A stretch of DNA of 64,000 nt from Strigops habroptila (taxonomy: Eukaryota; Chordata; Aves; Psittaciformes; Psittacidae). Shown piece after piece: positions 27,000 to 38,200 of this stretch; position 1 is the stretch's first letter; each line of letters starts with the position of its first letter. Below the pieces are notes generated by a model. It did no database searches. It was given only the letters and a program-made list of their open reading frames with translations, and was not told the origin of the DNA. The translations under genes were made by a program, and so were the position numbers. The DNA lies in assembly GCF_004027225.2 (NCBI RefSeq), contig NC_044289.2, positions 2,965,761 through 3,029,760 on the forward strand. Direction: 5' to 3'.

Positions 27000-27600
27000 G
27001 GGCCCCTCTTCCAGAATGCAAATAGCAGCAGCCAGCAGAGCCCAAGTAAACAAATGAGCTGCTGTGAGACGAGAGTGCATCTTTATAAGGTTAACTGGCC
27101 CCATCTAAGAGACAGGCATTTTCTTGTGCCTGCATCGCTCAGAAAGCTCAGGCAAACAGCACCAGCATAGCTCCTAGGTTTGATTTATAATCCTGATGGC
27201 GTTATTAGCTCATCTACATGTAAAATGATTATGAATAGATTGTCTGTACTCTGCAGAGGGCTAAATTAACCAGGCTCTGACATTTATCAGCTTCTCTTTG
27301 AAGCTTAAAGCAGCTCGAAATTCAGAGGTCTCTCTCCCAGTGGCAGCAGAGGGATGAAGGAAACAGCTCGAGTTGATCCTTGTGTTCAGCACAACCTGGC
27401 CTGTTTTAATAGCCCCATACCCTGATAGGTGGGAGCAGAGGGCTGGAGGGGCAGGAGGCTGCTGGGCAGCAGCATGTGCCAGGACTCCATACCGAGCAGT
27501 TACATTTACAAACAAAGGAGCTGATAACTCCCAGCAGGGCTGAAGGGCTGTTATCTCTGCGCTGATTAAAACTCCCTCAGCAGCCAGCACGGAGGAGGAG
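27000..27600. promoter_or_regulatory. Candidate regulatory (conserved non-coding-like) block
   Basis: AT-richer, repeat-free island among minisatellites, with dense homeodomain/forkhead/HNF1-like words: AGTAAACAAA, GGTTAACTGG, TGATTTATAA, GTTATTAGC, ATGATTATGAATAG, CTAAATTAACC. No gene structure. Assignment as an enhancer is inference from composition and motif density. Confidence 0.35.
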
Positions 27601-27954
27601 TGTCAGCAGTGGGGAGACGAGTGGTATCTGGTGTTAACTCTGTTGCTGCTGTGTGCTGATTCATTTAGGACAAGCCAAGGGCTGCCCTGCCAGGCCGAGT
27701 GCTGCAAATGAGCACAGAAAACGCCAGCAGGAAGATCTGCAGCCTGGTCACATCCTCCCTCCACATCTCCTGTGGCACTCTGTGCCCTCAGTGCTCTGGG
27801 GATCCGCACAGGGTACCACCACACATGGGAGCAGCATAGCCAGAGAGTGGTGGTGGTGCTGCACAATGCCTTCCCTTCTGTCCCTTAAGGCATGTGTGAG
27901 TCTGCAGCACCAGCCTTGTGCTCTCTGGTACCAGTCTTACTGCTTGCTTGGCGT

Positions 27955-28018
27955 GCCATCTCCCATGCATGGGCCATCTCCCATGCATGGGCCATCTCCC
28001 ATGTATGGGCCATCTCCA
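27955..28018. repeat. 18-bp tandem repeat with palindromic core, 3.5 copies
   Basis: Unit GCCATCTCCCATGCATGG; overlap of units gives the perfect palindrome CCCATGCATGGG in two copies. Confidence 0.92.
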
Positions 28019-28254
28019 GCACGGGTATCTGCTGGGGCATGACCACCACAGGCCCATTTTAATATAGCTAATCTTGAGCGCATCCCTTTGCCAGCGCTGG
28101 CTGGGCCATAAGCTGACCCTTGCTGTCAGGTATCCACCCTGTTCCTTCTCTCATGCCTGCTCTGCAGGTCCCAGGACCACTTGTTAGTGTCACTTAGGAT
28201 TCTTTCCAGAATATACATTAACCTGTACCCTTTATGTTCTTTATTCCTTTACAG

Positions 28255-28296
28255 GAAGAGAAAATGAAAGAGCCTGAAATGCAGCTGATGTTCCTG
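28255..28296 (+). other. Exon-like 42-bp segment of unknown gene
   Basis: Preceded by TTTATTCCTTTACAG and followed by the perfect donor GTAAGT. It encodes 14 codons in one frame (EEKMKEPEMQLMFL). It lies between MTCL2 and ACSS2. I recognise no protein; it may be an exon of a non-coding RNA or a chance cassette. Confidence 0.25.
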
Positions 28297-28496
28297 GTAA
28301 GTTCGGAGGAGAGCTGGAGTCATGCTCAGAGCAAACCCTGCAGCATCCAGCCCCACCACACACCAGCAACCAGGGCAGGAGCTCAGCTGGGTGCAAACTG
28401 CCATGGGGTGTGGGCAGAGCTGGGGAAGCAAAGTGTGGTCACGCAGCAGGAGCGCTTTCCCTAGAGCCTAGAAAATCACTGAAGGGAGGCCTGGAC

Positions 28497-28759
28497 ATGC
28501 CTGCTGCCAGAGGGGAGATTGAGATGAGCTCTTAGGCAGAAGTTCTTCCCTGTGAGGGTGCTGAGGCGCTGGCACAGACTTCTCCCAGAGAAGCTGTGGC
28601 TGCCCCATCCCTGGCAGTGTCCAAGGCCAGGTTGGACACAGGGGCTTGGAGCAACCTGCTCTAGTGGAAGGTGTCCCTGCCCATGGCAAGGGGGCTGGAA
28701 CTGGATGAGCTGTAAGGCCCCTTCCAACACAAACCAGTCTGGGATTCAATGATTCTGCG
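28497..28759 (+). mobile_element. CR1 LINE 3' fragment
   Basis: Sense CR1: GGGAGATTGAGATGAGCTCT, GGAGCAACCTGCTCTAGTGG and the tail GGGATTCAATGATTCTG. Confidence 0.9.
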
Positions 28760-31159
28760 ATATTTCAGCTGTGGACCACTGAAATGAAAGCATAAGAAGG
28801 ACTGTGCTTGTGCCATGGGGGGTGTGACTGATGGTACCAACTCTGCGGTTTGCAGCCTTGTACACAGGCACTTGGAGGGTTACAAAACTCCTGCAAGAGG
28901 AGAGAGCATGGGAAAACATGCCCAGGATGCTATCCCGAGTTTTTCCGCTTACTGAGAGAGGTGATGCAACCTCTTCCCATCGGGCAGCTTCCTGTGGGCA
29001 GCTGAAGCACAAGGAAATGCCCTGGCTGCGGCAGCCCATACTGGGCAGTGCTGGGTGGAGGGCAGCTGATGCGCTGGTGGGACATGGTGCTGCCCTGGCC
29101 TGGTGGCTCGGGACGTCCTGCCCACAGCAGCAACAGTTGGTGCACAGAAATCATGCTGTCGCTGAGCCTGGGGGGGAATTTCAGCGGCACAAGAGAGCCA
29201 AAGGCCAAGGAGAAGGAAAGCAGAGGGTGCCTCCCAGGTCTGCAAACCACCTCCTTGCTGGCTCTGGGGCACCTGTCCTGTGACATGGAAAGCAACAAAG
29301 CCCCTTCCCAGCAGTGGGGTGAACTATAGGCCCCCACCTGGCATTGGGGGGACAGAGGGTTTGTTAGCGAGCTGCGAAGCCCTGCTGGGGAATGCAAACT
29401 GCTCGAGACAGAGGCTGCTGAAACTAAGGCTTAGCAACTCGTAATAACACATTTTCAGTGTGAGGTGGCTTCTGAAGGACTTTAGAAGCACTGGGCTTGT
29501 CCCACTGCTCAGGAGAGGATCAGTGTGATTTCTAGTTGGGATTGTTAAATGATGTGCCACAGGTACCCCAAAATTCCTGGGTCTGTGCCTGGAGCACAGC
29601 TTTGAGGGGAGTGCTGGAGGGGTGCAACTGCTGTAGCTCCAGAGGAGCCTAAAAGATACCCACGTCTGAGAGCCTAGGGTGCATGGACAAAGTGGCTTTT
29701 TCTCCAAAACCTCTTTTTGGGATATGGAACTTGGAAGTAATGATAATGGTGGCTGGTAAAGGGAAACACCAGGGAGGGTTGACTGTGTGTGCTATGCCCA
29801 CACAGGGTGAGCCTGGGCTTGGAGACTGGTGGTCCCAGACTGAAACTCCAACAGGGAATGTGCTAAAATTGGGCATCCAGATGGATGTGGGCTTGTGCTG
29901 GAGACTTCACCTTCATCCATGTGGTTTTCTAGTGCAGATTGAGTCCCTGTGCCGTAAGATCTAACTATGCCTTCCAATGACTTTTTTGTTAATAACAATG
30001 AAATGAATGATGCCACGCTGCAGCTTTCCAGAACAGTGATTTTATACCATATGTCTAAGGAAGCTCTGTTACATGTGCTACAGAGTGGTGGGAGGGTGGC
30101 TAACTGATTTTGGGTGGAAAGCCTGCTGAGGTCATGTTGGAGAGGTGTAGAGAGCATTTCTGGAGTGATGCTGCCCACAGGATACAGCCCATGGAGGGAG
30201 GTATCATCTGAATGACTCGTGGGTTTCATCTTGGAGGAAGCTAACTATGTCCTCCCAAATGGAGTCACAGAAGAAACTTTGCCCTGCGGCAGTGTGGGCA
30301 GCCAGCAGACTAACACCAGAGCGGGGAGCCGCAGCACAGATGTGCTCTTCAAAGCTAGGGAGCATCCTTAATAGAAAGTACACACCAGGACCAGCCACTT
30401 GTATCTGTAGAAGAACTGTTTGTGGCCTCTTTGCTGATGAGAACATTACATGGAGTGGCAGATGATGCTCATCGGTCCACAGGTTTGCATCTCCTGCAGT
30501 GTACAGCAAGCTAATAACGCTCCCAGGGAGGGCATCCAATCATGGAAACACCCAGGATCCTGGAGTAGGCTGTACCTGCTGACTGGCACCAGGCCACTGC
30601 TTCCCAGCTGAGGAATGCTGTGCCAAGCTCAAGGTTATGGATTTTGAGTGCTCCTTAGCAAAGGAAATGTTACGGATTGAGCCAACAATGAGTCTGCTGC
30701 TGGAGGTACAACCATAGGCAGAGACTCATGGGATCACTTTATCCCTTGGGAGATCCCAGGTCCAACCTCCTGCTCGAAAAGGCTGGTTGAGTTTTGGCTG
30801 TCTCCAAGGGCTAGGAGCCTCCCGCCACTCTCATCCCTCTTCCAGCCTTTTCTGCCTCCTTGTTGAAAACAATTGTTTTCTTTCTCACTAACTACACACG
30901 ATCTGTGAAATCTGTTGCTGGGGGAAGGTGCTTAATGAACTGCTGTGGTTCACCCACAGGCAGCGGCAGGGAAGGGGGTGTCATGGATCAAAACGAAGGC
31001 TGTTTTCTGCAGGGAGCCAGGCACTGAGCCATGGCCTCTGGTCTCTTTTGGGGCTGGTGGGTGGCGCCCTGGGCTGTTCCCCTGCGCCTGGCGGGGACTG
31101 GCCCTGAGGGGACATGGCCCCTGGGGAACCCTGCTGATGAGGGAGACGTGGATGATGGG
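28760..31159. other. Intergenic, no feature seen
   Basis: 2.4 kb of single-copy sequence upstream of the ACSS2 promoter. Several 90-150 codon open frames exist, without splice sites, codon bias or family resemblance. I see no gene in it. Confidence 0.6.
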
Positions 31160-31675
31160 GCATCACTGTTAATGGGGGCACACTGCTGGCATGGGGGAAC
31201 ATGGCTGATGGGGGGGGACATGGGCAGGCAGGGGACACTGATAGAGGGGACATGGCTGACGGGGAGACACCAATAATGGAGGTGGCATGGCTGATGGAGA
31301 GACATCAGTGGGGAAGCGGACAGGGCTGACATGGAGGTCATGGCTGATGCGGGAGACACCACTTATGAGGGTGACGGCTGTGACATGGCTGACAGGAGGG
31401 CCATGGCGGGTGGGGGTAAACATGGACACCACTGACAGGGGGACCTGGTGACAGGAGGACACCACTGACAGGGGGACATGGCAAAGGAGGGGGCATGGCA
31501 GGTGGGGATCGACGTGGCTGACAGGGGGACACCAGTGACAGGGGGACATGGCTGACAGGAGGGGGCATGGCGGGTGGGGATCGACGTGGCTGACAGGGGG
31601 ACACCAGTGACAGGGGGACATGGCTGACAGGAGGGGGCATGGGGGGTGGGGATAGACACGGCTGACAGGGCGCCA
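31160..31675. repeat. G-rich minisatellite, 72-bp higher-order unit, next to ACSS2 CpG island
   Basis: Built from GACATGGCTGACAGGGGGAC-like words. The best part (31500-31660) repeats with a 72-bp period, seen by the recurrence of TCGACGTGGCTGACAGGGGG at 31509 and 31581. The left part is degenerate. Confidence 0.88.
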
Positions 31676-31679
31676 TGGC

Positions 31680-32250
31680 TGGCAGGACACAACGCCGCCG
31701 CCCCGCAGGCGGGCGCTAGCGAGCCCGCGTGTGCTCGCTCCTTCCCCGGCCTCCCGGGCATAGCGCGCCCGGGCTCCCGGGCCGTGCCGCAGCGGGCGGG
31801 CGGGCTCTGGCACTCTGCGGGGCGGTGCTGCCCCTCCGCCCGCCAGCGGGAGGGCTGTCCGCCGCCTCGGCCGTCCCCGCCCGCCGCGGCCTCGGCGGAT
31901 CCCGCCCCCGGCTCCGCGCCTCCTTAAAGCGGGCTCGGCGGCTCTTTGCCCGCCTAGAGCTCCCGGCGCTCCGCCATGGGGCAGGAGCAGGCCCGGATCT
32001 TCCACCCGCGGCCCGAGTGGCTGCCGGCGGCGCATGTCCCGTCGCTGTCCCAGTACGAGCGCCTGTACCAGCGCTCCGTGGAGGACCCGCACGGTGAGCG
32101 CCGCGCCGGGAGCCCGCGGTCCCCGGGAGGGCCGCGGCGGCGGGGGAGCGGCTCCCGCAAGGCACCGCCGGGTCCTCCGGGAGCAGCGGGGCCGGGGCTG
32201 CCGGGCGGGCTGGGAGGGGTGAGGCCGTGTTGAGCCCTCCAAGCGTGGGG
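31680..32250 (+). promoter_or_regulatory. ACSS2: CpG-island promoter of ACSS2
   Basis: Abrupt rise in GC and CpG compared with the flanks. GC boxes (GGGCGGGCGGGC near 31796, CCCCGCCCGCC near 31872, CCCGCCCCC near 31906) lie upstream of the ATG at 31976. A weak TTAAAG (31924-31929) lies about 50 bp before the ATG. I see no clear SREBP or CCAAT element, although ACSS2 is a known SREBP target. The transcription start probably lies within about 31900-31970. Confidence 0.8.
31976..32093 (+). CDS. ACSS2: ACSS2 exon 1
   Basis: Starts at ATG in a good Kozak context (CCGCCATGG). 39 codons plus one base; donor GTGAGC. Encodes [20 protein letters not shown] then [19 protein letters not shown]. HVPSLxxYxxLxxRSVE is shared with human ACSS2, while the human protein carries a longer N-terminal extension. 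Confidence 0.92.
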
Positions 32251-35200
32251 TGCGGGAGTGTGGGGCTGCCCGAAGTTGTTCCCTAAAGCGTTGTCCTCCT
32301 TATCCAAGCCCGTTTCTGGGTCACGAGCTCTGGCCGTTATCTTTGCAGCATTTTGGGGTGACATTGCTAAAGAGTTCTACTGGAAGACTCCGTACACGGG
32401 GCCCTTTCTGAACTATAACTTCGATGTGACAAAGGGGAAGGTCTTCATTGAGTGGATGAAAGGGGCGACCACTAACATCTGCTACAACGTCCTGGATAGA
32501 AATGTCAACGAGAAGAAACTCGGAGACAAAATTGCTTTTTACTGGTAAATTTTTGGTTTTATTATGGTGTAGAAGGTGTGTAAGTGTCATGCTGAAGTGT
32601 ATAAACAGAGTTGATTCCTACTGAGGCGAATTAAAACATGGTGAAACCTGAGGGGCTTTCATCTCTAGGTAGGGGCAGCAGGTGTTTGCTTTCAGTGTTG
32701 GAGAGGAGTTGAGCAGTGGAGCTTCTCTGCCCACCCTGGGTGCAGTGAAGTGGCCCAGCACAGCCATGGGCAGCTCCTGACTTCCAGCTCTGCCTTTGCA
32801 CTTGAACCTGCTAAAAGCAAAGAGCACTCAGATGGTGTTGAGGCGGGTGCCATAATTCCTTTGTGATGTGGGTAGAGCTCTGGGATGAGGCACAGCTAAC
32901 ACCCAACAGCAAGAAGCTAATAAAACCCCATGCTTTGTGTCTTCATGTTGTGTGGGTCTGCCAATCTTCCACGCCTGTGGCAGGAAGGTTCTCCTAAAAC
33001 CTGAGTGTATACGTTGATTCATTTACCGAGGTGAGCAGCTCCAGAGAGGACGCCTTCAACAGCAGAGCGAGGGGAAACACAGCATCCAGGAGCCTCAGTT
33101 CTGAGCGGCCAGAGCCACCGAGGGAGCCTCAAGCCCTCCACAGGCTTTCGAGGAGCTGCCTCATAGGGGGCGGTGTCGGGAGGGACGGCACCAGCCCCGG
33201 GTGGGTAAAACCCTCCCCGGGAGCGCGGCCAGGGCGGGCACTCGGGGTGTGCTGCGGCCGTTGGGGCAGGCAGCGGGATGGGGAGCGCTCGTCCCGGGGC
33301 CAGGGCCCGCTCTGAGAGCTCTGCTCTGCCTGCCCCCACGGTGGCCGCGTCAGCACCAGGCAGAACCCATGAGAGGCGAGGCTGCAGCGCGGAGCTTAGA
33401 GTGTAGAAACTGCCTCCATTTGTGTCTTGAGGCGAGGGTGCACCCTGGTGGAGGTCCTCCTGCAGCAGGAGGCTGAGCTGCGGGACACTGTTGGTAGGCT
33501 AAGAGATGTCAGGGGAGCTGGACTGCTTGCGCCAGGTCCAAACTGTGCAGGGGCCACAAGTGTCTGCCATAGTGCATACATGAGGGCAGTAATCCAGGAA
33601 GCTGGGAGCTAGTAACATAAAAAACAAAAAAAAAAAAAAGGAAGAGGACAATGAAAAGCAAGGGGTTTCCTCCAAAATCTGACATTCCCACCCAGAACCA
33701 CTTCGCAGTTCTGCAGGGGGCTAATGAGGAAACACCCACTGCGCCAAATGAACAACCTGCTGATGCACCAGTAAAAAGGATCACTACTGGTGCCTCCAGG
33801 AGAAAGCGTCATAGTAGTAGGGGACTCTACTTTAAAAGGCACAGAGGCACCTATCTGTCGGCCTCACCCAGTCTCGAGGGAGGCTCAGATCAGGGATGTT
33901 GCTGAGAGGCTGCCTGGTCTAGTAAGTCCCACTGACTGTTACCCGCTTCTTGTGGTCCATGTGGGTGCTAGTGATACTGACAGCAGTAGCCTGGGAATCA
34001 TTAAGAAGGACTACAGAGCCCTGGGAGAGGTGGTTAGGGGCTCTGAAGCTCAAGTAGTTTTTTCATCAATCCTCCATGTCAAAGGGAAGGACCTTGAAAA
34101 GGCCAGGTGGATTTGGCAGGGTAATAAATGGTTAGAATGGTGGTGCCATAGTCAGGGTTTTGGTTATTTGGAACATGGGACTCAGTTTGGGAGGCCAGGT
34201 CTACTGGAGGCTGGTGGAGCTGGTCTGACAAGGGGAAGAGCTGCTTTGGTAGGAGACTTGCCAAGCTGCTCAAGGCAGCTTTCAACTAGAGGTGTTGGGG
34301 GTGGATGGCATCAATCCATGCCAACACTCCTGGTCAGTTGCCAGCACCTCTAATAAATGCTTGGAGTAATGCAGGTTCCATGGGATAAAGCCCTAGAGGC
34401 CGGGGGGGCCAAGGCTGCTGGTTGATGTTCAAGGATCACCTGCTCTAAGCTCAGGAGTGTTGCGTCTCAACTAGAAGGAAATGCGGCAGGAGGGCCAGGA
34501 GACCTCCATGGATGGATAAGGAGCTGCTGAAGAAACTTAGAGGGGGAAAAAGAAGCTTATAGAAGGTGGAAGTGAGGACAGGTGGCCTGGGAAGAATACA
34601 GGGATGTTGTCTTGGAAGCTAAGGCCCAATTAGAATTAAATCTGGCAAGGGATGTGAAAGATAACAGGAAAGGCTTCTATAGGTATGTAGCAAACAAAAG
34701 ACGGACTAGGGATAATGTGGGCCCTCTCCGGAAGCTATCAGGAGAACTGGCTACCCTGGATTTGGAGAAGGCTGAGGTTCTTTATGACTTCTTTGCCTCA
34801 GTCTTCACTGGCAAATGCTCTGACCACACCACCCAAGTCTTGGAAGGCACATGCAGGGACTGTGAGAATGAAGACCTTAGGCCCACTGTAGGAGAGGATC
34901 AGGTTTGAGACCATCTTAAGAACCTGAATGTGCACAAGTCCATGGGACCTGATGAAATCCATCCACGGGTCCTGAAGGAGCCGCTGTCCATCATATTTGA
35001 AAAATCATGGCAGTCAGGTGAAGTTCCTGACAACTGGAAAAAGGGAAATATAACCCCGATTTCCAAGAAGGGGAAGGTGGAAGACCCGGGGAACTACAGA
35101 CCAGTCAGCCTCACCTCTGTGCCTGGCAAAATCTTGGAGCAGTTTCTCCTGGAAGGCATGCTAAGGCACATGAAAAACAATGAGGTGGTTGGTGACAGCC

Positions 35201-38200
35201 AACATGGTTTCATTAAGGGGAAATCCTGCCTGACCAATTTGGTGGCCTTCTATGATGGGCTATGGAACTGCTGGACAGCGGCAGAGCAGTTGATGTCATC
35301 TGCCTGGACTTGTGCAAAGCATTTGACACTGTCCTGCACAACATCCTTGTCTCTAAATTGGAGAGGCATCAATTTGGTGGATGGACCACTCAGTGGATAA
35401 AGAACTGGCTGGATGGCCACATGCAGAGAGCGTGGTCAACAGCTCGATGTCCAGTTGGAGACCAGTAATGAGTGGTGTCCCTCAGGGGTCAGTGTTGGGA
35501 CTGATCTTGTTTTATGTTCCTTTGATTCTCTTCCCCATCCCGTCTGGGGAGGTGGGATGAGGGGGGTGAGGGAATGCAAGTCCAGAGGAGGCCATGAGGA
35601 TGATAAGGGGCTGGAGCACCTCCCATATGGAGACAGGCTGAGAACATTGGGGCTGTTCAGCCTGGAGAAGAGAAGCTGTGTGGAGACCTCAGAGCAGCTT
35701 CCAGTGTCTGAAAGGGGCTACAAGGATGCTGGAGAGGGGCTCTTCATCGGGGGCTGGAGCGATAGGACAAGGGGTGATGGGTTCAAACTGAAACGGGGAA
35801 AGTTCAGGTTAGATATAAGGAAGAAGTTCTTCCCTGTGAGGGTGCTGAGGCACTGGAATGGGTTGCCCAAGGAAGTTGTGAATGCTCCATCCCTGGCAGT
35901 GTTCAAGGCCAGACTGGATGGAGTCTTGGGTGACATGGTTTAGTGTGAGGTGTCCCTGCCTGTGGCAGGGGGTTGGAACTAGGTGATCTTAAAGTCCATT
36001 CCAACCATAACTGTTCTGTGATTCTATGATTCCTTGCACTTGAACACATATAACACTGATGCTTTTGGAAGGGCTGGCTTCTCAATGTTCCCTTTGGGAA
36101 GAAAAGTTAACTTCCAGCCTGAAGGATGTTTGTATTTTTTTACTAGAGTAGTTACTAGTGTTAAAAGCCATGCGGAACTTGGAATTTTCATACTGGTGCA
36201 AAATAGGCTTCACTAGAGATGTCCAAGATGCAGAACTAACACTCCCCAGCTGAACTAGCCTGGGTACGACTGTATGTGGTAGAATGGAAGCACAATTAAA
36301 TGTGCCACTTGTTAGGGGTGCAAGAACTTGGGTTGTGGTGAGTCTTTTCAGCAGAGCAGCTGGAGGAGTCTTACTGTCACTGCAGTAAAAATACCAGATC
36401 CTCTAACGATGAACAACTGTGCTGCTCAGAGTGATTTTGTGCAGCTGAAGGGTCCCAGTCCCCTGGTGTAAAAGGGACTAGGAGCTACCCCGCTACAGAA
36501 AGGAACATGTTTATACCAGTGTGCTTCGTGTGACTGTACAGTTGGGTTCATGCTGGAGTTTCCAACTATAGAGCTACCACCTCAGTAAAAGTATTACATG
36601 TTTTGTCTGGCAAATAATCATATGGACATCATACAGGTGAAATGGTGGCAAGTATTTCATTCTCTGCTAGTTAAACATATTCTCTAACTCACCTGGATGT
36701 AAAATAACTGCAGCTTCTGAAGGAAAGCTCCTTTGTAAACTCATTCAGGTGAAGGCGTGCCAGCCAACAGAGCCCTTTGGCAGTGCTGGCAGCTGTGCTG
36801 GGGTTTATGGAGGGAGCGGGTGCATAAATCTTTGGGTGACAGCTTGGCACCAGCCTACAGCTTTCATGTGGTCTGGGAGAAGATTGTCTTGTTGGTTATT
36901 CTGGCAGCCTTTGAGGGGTGGTTGTGATGCTAAGCAAAGCTTGGAGTGGGTATTAAAAGGGGGGGGTGTCTGTCAGCTATGGTGTTCACAGTGCTGAAAA
37001 ACAAGGTCTCCTCCTCCTTAGCAGCCAGTTTTCCCTGGCTATTTCGGGATAAATAGGGATTTTGGACCCTCCTAGCATGGTTCTGTCACCAGTGACCTGC
37101 CACTGGGGTGTCTGGAGCTGTCAGCTGGGAATGTCAGGGAGAGGGATGGAAGAGGCCAGTTAAATGTGATGTGTGTGGTACTGACCCGTGAGCTTGTGGC
37201 ACTGAGGTCTTGAGGAAGCAGGGCTGAGGGTTGCAGCTCATAAAATTAACCTTCGAGAAGTGTGCATGTACCTCTGCACACATGTTCTTCAAGAACAAAG
37301 TGTAGTTGCTGTTGTCTTGGCCTTTCACATTTTGCTTTGGCACTGTTGGGTGGGCCCACTTTCCTAAACCACCTGAGGCTTGTCACACTGTATGGAAGGG
37401 CAAAAAAGAAATGAGAGCCTCCAAAAGCCAAAGAGGATTCCTGGGGAAGAGTTGGATGTTTGGGGTTTTTAATACCTTGGCCACTTGCTTGCTTCTAAGA
37501 AAATGTATAGCTTGCTGGATGGGAAAAGGTGCTGATGTTGTACCAAGGTATCTGACTGCCTGGCTCTGGGAGCTTTGAAAAGGTACAAGATCTTTGCAAG
37601 TTAGAGCAGATCTTTGCTTTCAGAGAGGAAATAAGAGGGGGAGAAGTGAATAACGTTTCAAGGCATTCTTTGGTGTCTTTGAGATGTGTCCTGGCAGAGC
37701 TCAGAGCTGCCATGTGGTGCTGGCTGTCTCAAGTGTTGCAGGGACTGGAAGGAATGAGCAGTTCATCTGGATGTGTTCTGGCCAAGCTGCTTTGAAGGTT
37801 CCTGCACCACCAGCAGTCCAGGACTGCCCACACCGGCTCTACTCAGGTCTCATCCCAAGCTCTTTCAGCACAACGAGCAGTACACAGCACTGCTTTGTGC
37901 TGCAGAACTTGGGTGACATTTCCTGTTGTGGTACCCTCCTTCTGGTGCTGTTAGGACTGTTTAGTTCAAAATGACCATCCTGAGTTGGTAGGAAACACAT
38001 TTGCCCTGTGTCCTGTTTTCACTGTGGTCTCTCTTGCTGCTTATGAACGTTACAAATATTTCTGTTTCTGCTGCTTTTGATTCCTGTTTGTGGTATTCAT
38101 GTGGCCTAAAGAGGAACAGAAGCTCCAAGAAACATTTCTGGTAAAGTGCTGCTCTCAGAACTGCAATCTGCTTCAGAATTGCAGGGAAAGGCTGGAGCCA

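Larger units (their letters stand above)
33040..36033 (+). mobile_element. Long, decayed CR1 LINE with ORF1 and ORF2 remnants
   Basis: About 3 kb in sense orientation. Parts in order: a GC-rich start (33040-33390, possibly CR1 5' UTR, uncertain); ORF1 remnants at about 33395-33610, then an A-rich run; an esterase-like (SGNH/GDS-type) domain at 33790-34290 containing [11 protein letters not shown] and [11 protein letters not shown]; reverse transcriptase from about 34580 with [56 protein letters not shown] and [20 protein letters not shown]; the CR1 3' end and octamer tail at 35600-36033. Inactive: TGA at 34906, a frameshift near 35262, no endonuclease domain, and no FADD active-site segment. 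Confidence 0.85.

Noticed and set aside
31169..32242. 357-codon minus-strand frame upstream of ACSS2
   Set aside because: Runs through the 72-bp array and the CpG island; repetitive and then Arg/Pro/Gly-rich, as GC-rich shadows are.
33600..33645. A-rich run as evidence of a processed pseudogene end
   Set aside because: It lies inside the CR1 ORF1 region, with CR1 sequence on both sides; better explained as part of the element.
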